From: Fennellomyces sp. T-0311
Taxonomy: Eukaryota; Mucoromycota; Mucoromycetes; Mucorales; Lichtheimiaceae
Length of the DNA: 64,000 nucleotides
Reading direction: 5' to 3'
Assembly: GCA_025266875.1 (NCBI GenBank)
Contig: JALLLT010000033.1
Location: 248,001 to 312,000, forward strand
The stretch's first letter is position 1. The number at the start of each line of letters is the position of its first letter. Positions 55,468 to 64,000 of the stretch are shown one piece after another. The notes beneath the pieces were generated by a model. The model had not been told where the DNA came from and did not search any database. It saw only the letters and a list, made by a program, of their open reading frames with translations. The translations under genes and the position numbers were made by a program.

Positions 55468-58400
55468 CTAGTGATGATGGCCATGTTGATAGATCTTGAC
55501 GATGCTATCGGCACCACCACTCACCATCCATGGGAACGTTTTGTGGTATTGCACACTCAGCACGCCTTCGTGGCCTTTTCGCCGGTGGGCAGAAAACTCC
55601 TGCATACATGTTTTCGACATGGAAATATCCCAAAGCCTTATCGATGAATCGTGGCCACCTGATACCAACGCCATTCCGCTCGGATCAATGTCGAGACAGG
55701 AAACCGCATCCAGGTGCGCAGACATTGAAAACGTGCATGTGCCTATCATGTGTCAATGCACCCTTATTTCTGACATTTTTTTTTTTTCACAGAGGACACT
55801 CACCACTCTTGAGGTCATAGAATTTGATCTGACGGTCCTCGTGGCCCGATACGATCAGCGGCATGGTGGGATGGGCGACGATTTTGTTGATTTGTGTACC
55901 AACGCTGCCATCTATGAAGGTTTATCCGATAAGGAGAGTGGGTGGTTGGCGCAAAGAAGGAGGGAAATCTAGATTTTCCTTGCTTACCATAACTGTCATT
56001 GCTTCCTTGGAGAGTCGTGACCACTTGTCCCGTCTCAATATCGTAGATCCGTATGTCTGCATTTGAAAATGATACCGCCAGTTTCGTCAAATCCGTGTGA
56101 CAAAAGTCAAGCGAGGTGGGCGTAGGAAGGTCTGCATTCTGTGGGTGAGCAACAAACAAACGGATGCTGCTTTGTGTATGTATGTACCTCGACGATAATC
56201 ACTTTCCGTCAATACGCCGTCATAAGTCAACGAACTCTTCAAGAGCTGACCCGATGTTTGGGTATCCCACAATTTGACGGTCCCGTCAGCCGATGCAGAG
56301 GCAAGAAGGCAACTGTCCTCTCGGGCAATCGGGAAAAGTTTAAAGTCCCAAATGGCATCCGTATGTCCAACATACGTCGCCATACTTAGCGATGGATCTG
56401 GTGTTTGCTTCTCGTTTAGCATACAACGTCTTTTGTCGTCTGATAAGAAAACTTGCCTACGGGTGCAAATAAACCGTGGCCTTCCGATGGAAGTCGCCAT
56501 ACCCGAATGGTCGAATCCAAACTGGACGAGTACACTCTGTTCTGTTCTGCAGAAATAGCAACCTGTGTGACAATGTGGTTGTGCCCGCGATAGCTGATGG
56601 TGGGGTCGGCTTCTTCATATGCAGTCCTGATTAAAGTTTTGAGTTATGGCTGAAGGTGTGTGTATTACACCATGTACACGTACTTTCGCACTGGATTGCC
56701 GTCTCTACCAATGCTGCGTCTTAAGTTCCATATCTTGACCGTGCCATCGTGCGAACCCGACGCAACAATCATTTCTTTTGGATGGAACGATACGGCGCGT
56801 ACCGAATCCAAGTGTCTGCATCATGGTGAGTATTATGGGAGGGGTGAACGGTTGGCACACACATGTACAAAAACACTTTACCCTTTGATTGTCACCCGCG
56901 GCTTCCACATCTTGGGTTGCTCCTGTTCCTGCTGCTTCTTGCCGACACCATCAATGTCACCAATCTAAAAATACGGATGAGTGTACTCTATATGGAGATA
57001 CAGAAAAGGGCACACGTTACCTGTGCAGGGTCCAAATTCCCTTTCAGAGAATACTCGCCGTCTTCCTGCGGTTCAGGCGATGACGGACGTTCCGTACCTG
57101 GAGTTTGCAAAAGAACAGGCGTTTGTATCCCACTGCGCCGAAACAAGCAAACAAGAATTAAAACTCACGTCTCACACCTTTCCTTGCACTCTTGAGCATC
57201 TTTTGCACCTTTTCCTCGGACAGATTGTACTTTTCCTGCATCTCTTTGGACTTGGACACTTGTTAGACCACCCGTGAAAAGCCATTCGAAAGTTTTACCC
57301 GTTTTCTCTTTCGTACCAGCAGCGCATTTTCATCCAACGACGTATCGTCCGCGTCCAACTCTACATCATCCCCATTCGCCTCGTCTTTGGCATTATCTAG
57401 CACGGCGACTTCATCCACGTTGGCAGGCACTTGTTCGGGCCGTATCGAAGGCATCGGCTCATCATCTGCGGATTCTTGGAACGAATGAGTTTTGGACAAC
57501 CTTCTTTCTTTCTTTCTTTCTTTCAAGAGGTGTAATACGTTACTGTCTTTCTTGTTTAGAAATGGATTGGATCGTTTGGATCCCTGCTTGCCCCTTCGTT
57601 CTTTCACTCGGATGGTATCGGCCGTGGCTGAATTGGATAGCTCGGGCGATGCATTGCTGCTGTAATCGGAAGACGATGAGGAAGGTACTTGGCGCATGGA
57701 CGGGCTGCCAGATGTGTTTGTGCGCAACATGGTTTCTGTGGTTAAACTGGGCAACAATGGGAATTTGGTGGGCATGGCTGTCAGATAGCTGATTTCGTCA
57801 AGACATCTAACAGCATACACACACACACGATAGGAATGAGAAAACGAAGGTATGAACCTCCACCCACTTTCCACAACCCATCCTTACGCTTTCAATGCAT
57901 GTCGACTTCGCTCTCTGGATTTGACTCCGGGCGACTCGGCTTTGTTCTGTGATCCCGTCGATACCGGTTTCGGATCCTCTTTGGCGATTTCGGCACTTTT
58001 AACCACAGGCGATGATGCTAAAAAAAATAAACATGGGTGATATCTTTAACGTGCGCTTTCATCCTTTACGACACACATGGAACTTACGCGCATTGGGTGA
58101 ATCCACATCGACATTGTCGAGTCTATGTTGCTTATTATTTGCCGCCAAATACTTTTTCCTGCAACCATGTGAATTTGTGTACATGGACGATAAAGAACGT
58201 GGTTTGTTGCTTATATATACCTTTCCTGCCGTAATGCATATTCCAGCATTTTCACCCGTTTCATCAGATCCAGCTTGAGTTGCTCTATGCCTCGTCGTTC
58301 GCCTTCCAACAAGGCGATCCGTGCCTATTCTCCCTTGGTTAGATCCATATATCAACACCCCCTCTTCCTCCCTCCTGTCAACCTTCATCTGGGCACGTTC

Positions 58401-58502
58401 AATCGTCCATTCATTCCTTTCTCGTTCAAACCGTCGCCATTCCACTTGAAGGTAATGAAGCACACCGGGCAACGAATATTCCACCGGTGCTGACACGTTC
58501 AT
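55468..58502 (-). CDS. Striatin-family WD40 scaffold (STRIPAK; PRO11/Far8 type)
   Basis: A many-exon minus-strand gene. Exon 1 (58502-58383) and exon 2 (58324-58221) encode the striatin N-terminus: YSLPGVLHYLQVEWRRFERE, then ARIALLEGERRGIEQLKLDL and KRVKMLEYALRQERKKYL, i.e. the caveolin-binding-like segment and dimerising coiled coil. A disordered Ser/Lys-rich middle (LRTNTSGSPSMRQVPSS; an acidic DDVELDADDTSLDE) spans about 57870-57270. The C-terminal WD40 propeller includes HLDSVRAVSFHPKEMIVAS, YRGHNHIVTQVAISAEQNRV, YVGHTDAIWDFKLFPIARE, ADIRIYDIETGQVVTTLQGS and SAHLDAVSCLDIDPSGMALV, ending YQHGHHH. Striatins hold PP2A and kinases in the STRIPAK complex, which controls hyphal fusion and sexual development in fungi. 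Middle exon boundaries were not all resolved. Confidence 0.9.
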
Positions 58503-58795
58503 GTTTTTTTTGCAATCTTGATTAAACAATGTTTGGGGGAGGGTATTTTGTGTTATTTCTTTCTTTCTGCAATAAAAACCAATCGACATAAAAAAATAGA
58601 TTGAGCTGTTGTGTTTGATAAAGCGCAAGCACTTCAGGGCCAATAACTGTGAAGCATACGTATGGGTATAACGAGATGCACCAAGGAGTTTAGCTTGCAA
58701 AGAACAGAATGGTGTTGTAAACAAGGAGTGTGGTTGGTTTTCTTGTCTCTTTTTTTTGCAGGTGACCAAAGGGAGGTGAATGTACGAAAGCGGCA

Positions 58796-59105
58796 ATGGA
58801 TGTATTTCGGGAGCTGAAAAACACCAGCACTGTCATTCTGATGAGAGACGCAGACCGTCGTTGGGCAAGCATGCGTCGTCTGCCTGATTTACGAGTATCC
58901 GCGCCTTTTCCTTGTCATCATCCTTTTGCTCTGTTTGTAAGCGACGGTGGAGCCAGTTTTTCTTCTTCATGCGCTGAAACAATCACGCCTCTTGTACAAA
59001 AATAAAATGCAGTTTTTGTTGACGGATTCGCCCGGAATGCTTGTTTATACAATCACGGTGAACATGAGGCGATCTTTTTTTAATCTTTGCAGCCAAACCG
59101 TGTAA
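58796..59105 (+). CDS. Possible small spliced protein, 77 aa
   Basis: Two plausible exons (58796-58936 and 59013-59105) with a GTAAGC..CAG phase-0 intron. The product begins MDVFRELKNTSTVILMRDAD, has a WASMRRLPDLRV segment and ends MLVYTITVNMRRSFFNLC. No family is recognised. It lies in the gap between striatin and PHO88, divergent from striatin. It may be chance. Confidence 0.3.
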
Positions 59106-59423
59106 TTGGATCGACAGTTGCCCTCCTTATCATCATTCGCACTATGGGGGGCCCTCAAGCAAAGGCTACAAAAAGAAAGCACAGCCGCAACGATGCATTG
59201 CGTGGATTCCAATGCGGTGTATGGGTGTGGATCATTCAGGTGCCTATCGATGGAAAAAAAAGTGCAAAAGGCAGTAAAAGATTGAAACTGATTGCGGACG
59301 AACGACAGCAGCAGCTTATAAGCGGGTGCCACGCAATTGAAGTGCTAATTATAATCCCGCTTCGGTTTCTTAAGTTGCCCGAGAGAAAAAAAAACGCTTC
59401 CCCCTTTCTTCATCAAAGCAACC

Positions 59424-60089
59424 ATGGGTTCCCCAAGCATAATCAAGTCGCCCGTCTTCAATATCCTTTTTGTCCTGGGCAGCATGCAGCTCAGCAAGCG
59501 AATCAACTGGGACGATCCCGACACCTTGTTGTACGCACGCGTTGGATATTACAGTGCCCAGGTATTGGTCATTGGCATGGCCTATGCACTCATGTACTTG
59601 ATTCAAAAGCGAAATGGTAATGGGATGGTCATTGAGGACTAAGCAAGAGGCATGATTGCTAATGGAGTGTGTGTTTTTTTAAAAGATACGCGACCATTGC
59701 GATATGTTCCCCAAGCGCAACCTTCGTTCTCCAACCCTAACCCGCCTGCGGACGGTGAAGCTGTGAACACCACCAACGTGGAATACGACGTATCACAAGT
59801 CAAGCAGTTTATCCAATCGACCCTGTCATCCATCTTGATGATCTCGGCCATGCACTGGTATTTCAAGTTCACCCAGCCTTTGGTTTTGCAATCCGTTCTG
59901 CCCGTCAAGAACCTCTTGACCCACAAGGTGGCGCTTATCCATCTGTGGGGCGATGCTCCCGAGGGTGATCTGAAGCGCCCCTTCAAGACCGAAAGTCCAT
60001 TCGGTGCCCTGTTTGGTGCTGCTGGTGGCAATGAGTCCACCGCCGAGACTCCCGCTCCCGTGGATGATGGCCACGCCAAGAAGGAATAA
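59424..60089 (+). CDS. PHO88: Pho88/Snd3 ER-targeting membrane protein
   Basis: Two exons (59424-59616 and 59686-60089) give 198 residues. The conserved layout is NILFVLGSMQLSKRINWDDP, then a membrane helix (YYSAQVLVIGMAYALMYLIQ). After the intron come TRPLRYVPQAQPSFSNPNPP, YDVSQVKQFIQSTLSSILMI, SAMHWYFKFTQPLVLQSVLP and HLWGDAPEGDLKRPF, all hallmarks of Pho88. The yeast protein (Snd3) is an abundant ER membrane protein of the SRP-independent SND targeting route and was first found through phosphate-transport phenotypes. A basic C-terminus (AKKE) follows an Ala/Gly/Pro-rich tail. Confidence 0.93.
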
Positions 60090-60211
60090 ATGGCTTGTAA
60101 AAAAAAAAGAGGGGGGATTAAAAAAGTATAGCGAGACGTGTTTTTTTTTTCTTAGAGAATCGATTCCATCTTTAATAATACTTATCATACTGTTTTATAT
60201 CATCGATAACC

Positions 60212-60660
60212 TTATTCTTTCTCCACAAGGGTCCGTTGCCATCCGTCTGAGTTTTCGTCAATAAACCACAAGTTGTCCAGAATGTCCATGGATGTTTCAG
60301 TGCAACTTGCCCTTCCGACCCATGAAATCTTTGATCCTTCCAAGTTTTGGAAATTATGATGATACTTCCACGGTCTTGTTGAACGAGCAATCTCCGTCTT
60401 GCGATGGAGGACTGACGACACACGCCTGGGACCACACCTTGTTACATGAAGGGCGTGTTAGGGAAGATCTGAATCATCTTGTCTGTTTCAAAAAAAGAAA
60501 AAGTGATACCGTTTTTATTTTGGAAAAAAGTTGCGTTTTTGGATGCAGTTCGGTTATACAAAGGCTGTCTCTATCCTCCTCCATTGTGACCAATTCCACT
60601 TCGGAGACGCATTCAACGAATTGTGCTGGTCCAAATGTTAGTCCCTATGCTAGTATCAGG
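60212..60660 (-). CDS. Unresolved minus-strand gene fragments
   Basis: Coding-like stretches on the minus strand suggest a gene, but I could not join them with confidence. One reads QFVECVSEVELVTMEEDRDS and LCITELHPKTQLFSKIKT (about 60624-60510), followed by a GT donor. Another reads IFPNTPF (near 60460), and a longer one gives YHHNFQNLEGSKISWVGRAS and MDILDNLWFIDENSD, stopping at 60212. The implied introns are very short or the phases clash. No family is recognised. It would be convergent with PHO88. Confidence 0.33.
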
Positions 60661-61690
60661 CAGGCAAACCACCATTTGCACACACACACACACGCCAATC
60701 CATGTTACCCTGGCAACAACCCAGTTTAAAAAAGAAACTCCGAACACAAGGTGTTGCTTGCTACGACTGGCGTGGATACATCACTGCCAATTAAAAAATT
60801 ACAATAAGAGCTTTGAAGAAATAGATGCAAGACACAAAAGAACCCGAATCTTGTTGAAAGAGTTGTCGTGACATTAAGTATGGGTTTGGGAGATTGATGC
60901 AGCCGAGGTTGACAAGAGAAAAGTGATCGAGAACATGATGCGCCAGGCGATAACGAACGCTGCAACAGATTGGTTCAAGAAGACTTGCAAAGTGACAAGA
61001 TAGCCTGGTTACTTTAAACATCCGGTAAGATTATCTGAGAACGTAATACGGTTACCACATGCTTGATTTTTTTTACGTGCCAATTGCCACCGGCACACAT
61101 CGACGAGCCGTGGGCGATGGACGTATCTGCTGTGATACTACGGTTCATCCTATCGTAAAGGCTGACATAAAATGCTGTGCACATGGACGAAACCTTTCTC
61201 TTTTGCTCCACACGTCCAACGCGTTGCTTTGGTCGAACCATTGCATTGTATCGGGACACGCGCAACAAGATGAGTGGCGCGAATACCCAATGCGGTATCT
61301 GAATAAGCAAAACAACATCAGCGATTCATTCGTTGGGAGACCTCTATCCACCGGCCGGATTATCATGTCCATCGACGTTTGTTGCATCCACAAATTGTAT
61401 CAACAATCGACCCACCCCGAAATGGACGGTGATATAGCGTGGATGTCGTACAACACCCCGCATTGCCGCTCCTGTCAATACTTTCTGGACAAAAGAGAAG
61501 AAAATGTACGAGATACTGTTTATTATTTTGGATCAATAAAAATCAAAGGTACCGTGCCGGTCCAGAAAAGAACTACGTTCTTGCCATCACTGATGAATAT
61601 AGATTGCGCCAGGACAGAATAATAGGGTTGGTACACTACCTATGCTTCCCAAAAAATGACAGCACAAACAGATCCTTTCCTTGATGACCG
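60661..61690. other. Unresolved region with long open frames on both strands
   Basis: The plus strand is open for 187 codons at 61059-61622 and has a helical C-terminus-like piece at about 60890-61006 (KRKVIENMMRQAITNAATDW). The minus strand has competing open pieces (LTGAAMRGVVRHPRYITVHF, 61480-61345). One gene probably lies here but I cannot decide strand or structure. A (CA)n microsatellite is at about 60679-60693. Confidence 0.35.
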
Positions 61691-62224
61691 CCATGGCCAA
61701 TAAATGCATCCACTGTGTTCTTCCTGGCTGCATAGCCCGCATCATATTTCTTTCTTCGCTATTTCATGTTGGAACACCCACATATTCCAGAACCAGCAGA
61801 GACCATTGGACGCAGCTCAGACTCTGCTAAACAAGTTTTGAGAACGCGAGCTCGTACATGTTGGTAAAAGTGAAGGTAATCGTACGTATGGGAAGCTCCA
61901 GGGGCAGCTTAATAAAAGAAACAAGCTATTTTGAGTAATCTGGCATTACGGAAGCGTCAGTTTGCAAGAGTCACCAATCTCTTGTGTTGACATGGCAACG
62001 GTGGTCGTACCATCGAATGGATAGACAACAAATTCCACTCAAGGCATAATTAGTTGGGGGCTCCGACGCTTCGTGCCTCCACGTTTATGGTTTTGGACAG
62101 CAAGGTGGACCAAGCCTATTGGTCAGAATTTACAATCCAGTTGATGGGCTCGTGTATATGCGCCCTCTCCCCTTCAAGTTTCCAAACTCGCACTTTTTCC
62201 CTTTCTTTTTTACACACATTCACC
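61691..62224. promoter_or_regulatory. Upstream region of SEC61
   Basis: No gene seen. The last 80 bp are CT-rich (CTTTTTCCC, CTTTCTTTTTT) directly before the start codon, as in several other genes of this window. Confidence 0.45.
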
Positions 62225-63934
62225 ATGGGTTGTAAGCCATCGTTTCTTTTTGCAACTCACAAAACATATAGCCTTGTTGCTGACCCCATGCGTTTACTAT
62301 AGTCAGGGTACTTCACCTGGTCCGGCCGTTTATGGCGATCCTCCCGGAAATAGCGACACCTGATCGCAAGGTTAGACGCGTTTTCTATAAATCAGACGCA
62401 CACAAACACACATACACACAGAGCCGTTAACTCATTGGATGCCACAGGTTCCTTTCAATCAAAAAGTCATGTGGACGGCAGTGACTCTGTTCATCTTTTT
62501 GGTCATGTCGCAAGTACCTCTTTATGGCATCATGTCATCAGATTCGTCTGATCCTCTGTTCTGGATGAGAGTTATTCTTGCCTCCAATCGAGGCACTCTT
62601 ATGGAACTTGGTATTACACCCATCGTTACGTCTGGTATGATTATGCAACTCTTGTCTGGCGCAAACATCATCGAAGTGGACTACAGTTTGAAGGAGGACC
62701 GTGCATTATTCAGTGGTGCTCAAAAGTGTAAGTGGTGCTGCTTTTGCGTTTTTGAATGTTCAAAGCTAATAAAAAGAGGGGGTCGTTAGTGTTTGCCATG
62801 ATCATTGCCTTTGGTCATGCCACCGTATCCGTGCTTACTGGTCTTTACGGCAGCCCCAAAGAAATCGGTGCCGGCGTGTGCCTGTTGCTCATCATCCAAC
62901 TTATCGTCGCTTCGTTGATCACCATGTTACTCGATGAGCTTTTGCAAAAGGGTTACGGTCTTGGATCGGGTATCAACCTTTTCATTGCCACCAACATTTG
63001 TGAAACGATCTTCTGGAAGGCCTTGTCTCCTACCACCATCAACACGGGTCGCGGCGACGAATTCGAAGGTGCCTTGATTGCTTTGGTCCACTTGCTGATG
63101 ACGCGCAAGGACAAGACCCGCGCATTGAAGGAAGCCTTTTACCGCGCACCCTTGCCCAATGTCATGAGTCTGTTGTCCACCGCAACCATCTTTGGCATTG
63201 TCATTTACTTGCAAGGTTTCCGCGTCGAATTGCCCGTCAAGTCCAACCGTGTCCGTGGTCAGCGCGGTACTTACCCCGTCAAGTTGTTCTACACATCCAA
63301 CATGCCCATCATGCTCCAGTCCACCATGACATCCAACATCTTTATGATCTCCCAGATGCTCTACAAGCGTTTCGAAGACAACATCTTGGTCCGATTGTTG
63401 GGTGTTTGGGAACCCATGGAAGGCTCTGCCCAATTGTTCGCCAAGAGCGGTTTCGCCTACTACCTCTCCGCACCTCGCAACATGACGGATGCCCTTCTGG
63501 ACCCCATCCACACCGTGGTCTATGTCAGCATCATGTTGGCCGGTTGCGCATTGCTGTCAAAGACCTGGATCGAAGTGTCGGGCTCGTCTCCCCGCGACGT
63601 CGCACGTCAGCTCAAGGACCAGCAGTTGGTCATTGCTGGCTATCGTGATACTTCCATGTACAAGGAATTGAAGCGCGTGATCCCCGTGGCTGCCTCGTTC
63701 GGTGGCGCCTGTCTCGGTGCGGTGTCGGTGCTGGCTGATATGGTGGGCGCCATTGGCTCTGGTACAGGTATTCTGCTGTGTGTCACGATCATTTTCCAGG
63801 TAAGAAGAAATCAGGGTATTTTGGGTGGGACGGATGGAGGCTAACGGGTTCCCAACTAGTACTTTGAAATGTTCGCAAAGGAGCAGGTGGAGAGCGGCGC
63901 CGGATTGGAAGGCATGATGATGGCAGGCCAGTAA
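62225..63934 (+). CDS. SEC61: Sec61 alpha, ER protein-translocation channel
   Basis: Five exons (62225-62231, 62303-62370, 62448-62727, 62790-63799, 63860-63934) give 479 residues. The first coding exon is only 7 nt (ATGGGTT); splicing to exon 2 restores the conserved N-terminus [20 protein letters not shown]. Ten membrane segments are expected. Diagnostic stretches are [20 protein letters not shown] (plug region), [40 protein letters not shown] (cytosolic loop that contacts the ribosome), [13 protein letters not shown] and [17 protein letters not shown]. It forms the channel for co- and post-translational import into the ER with Sec61 beta/gamma and, in the latter case, the Sec63 complex. 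The C-terminus EGMMMAGQ is complete inside the window. Confidence 0.97.
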
Positions 63935-64000
63935 AGAGACAGTGGCGTGCTTTCTTCTTTTTTTTTCTTGCGTGTATTACAATAACAATAATTCATCCAT

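Noticed and set aside
57500..57525. (CTTT)n repeat considered as a separate regulatory repeat
   Set aside because: It lies within the striatin coding exon and encodes the basic KERKKERR segment.
62927..63511. 194-codon minus-strand frame in SEC61
   Set aside because: Mirror of the Sec61 alpha coding exon.
1..64000. tRNA genes and CRISPR arrays
   Set aside because: No cloverleaf with a matching T-loop and no regularly spaced short repeats were found by eye; the only GGTTCGA-like match (about 10481) is the end of a MITE.

Overview
The window looks like nuclear DNA of a filamentous fungus, most likely a Mucoromycota zygomycete of the Mucorales type. The inference rests on several observations. 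Genes are densely split by short introns (mostly 45-75 nt, GT..AG) and each ends in AT-rich DNA. The mitochondrial-protein genes are nuclear (Rieske protein, EF-Tu, uS17, LYRM2, MLRQ-type complex I subunit). There is also a multicopy unknown gene family of the kind seen in Mucorales and many decaying DNA transposons. No rRNA, tRNA, CRISPR array or bacterial operon was seen. Exon boundaries were deduced by reading the sequence and checking that every junction keeps frame; no transcript data or database search was available.

Positions 1-11.8 kb are repeat-rich. A lineage-specific gene occurs twice: a broken copy (390-2022) and an apparently intact seven-exon copy (7666-9620). A Mutator-like element (4898-7592) lies between them. 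The two copies share about 1,060 bp of sequence, introns included, with no difference I could find, while their ends have diverged; this looks like gene conversion. A pogo-like MITE sits at 10302-10490.

Positions 11.8-17.0 kb hold four ordinary genes in two divergent pairs: SEC66/EAF3-like and ArfGAP/LDAH-like. From 17.0 to 29.6 kb the DNA is again transposon-rich: an intact IS630/Tc1-type element with a 465-aa transposase (17811-19596), a decayed unknown gene, two small genes, a CACTA-like element carrying a coiled-coil protein gene (24495-26129), and a Helitron remnant. A PAS-domain gene and a two-finger C2H2 gene follow, then about 4.5 kb of AT-rich DNA containing a decayed minus-strand gene.

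Positions 37.5-64 kb are a conserved gene-rich segment: Rieske iron-sulfur protein, Ytp1-like membrane protein, mitochondrial uS17, LYRM2, glucosidase II alpha, a DinB-fold protein, a secreted repeat protein, mitochondrial EF-Tu, an MLRQ/NDUFA4-like subunit, striatin, Pho88/Snd3 and Sec61 alpha. Two themes recur. One is ER protein entry and folding: Sec66 (post-translational translocation), Snd3 (SRP-independent targeting), Sec61 alpha (the channel) and glucosidase II (glycan trimming). The other is mitochondrial respiration and translation. The most unusual items are the DDE transposase with a very long second-D-to-E spacing, the CACTA-like element with non-transposase cargo, the conversion-like duplicated family, and the 7-nt first coding exon of SEC61.
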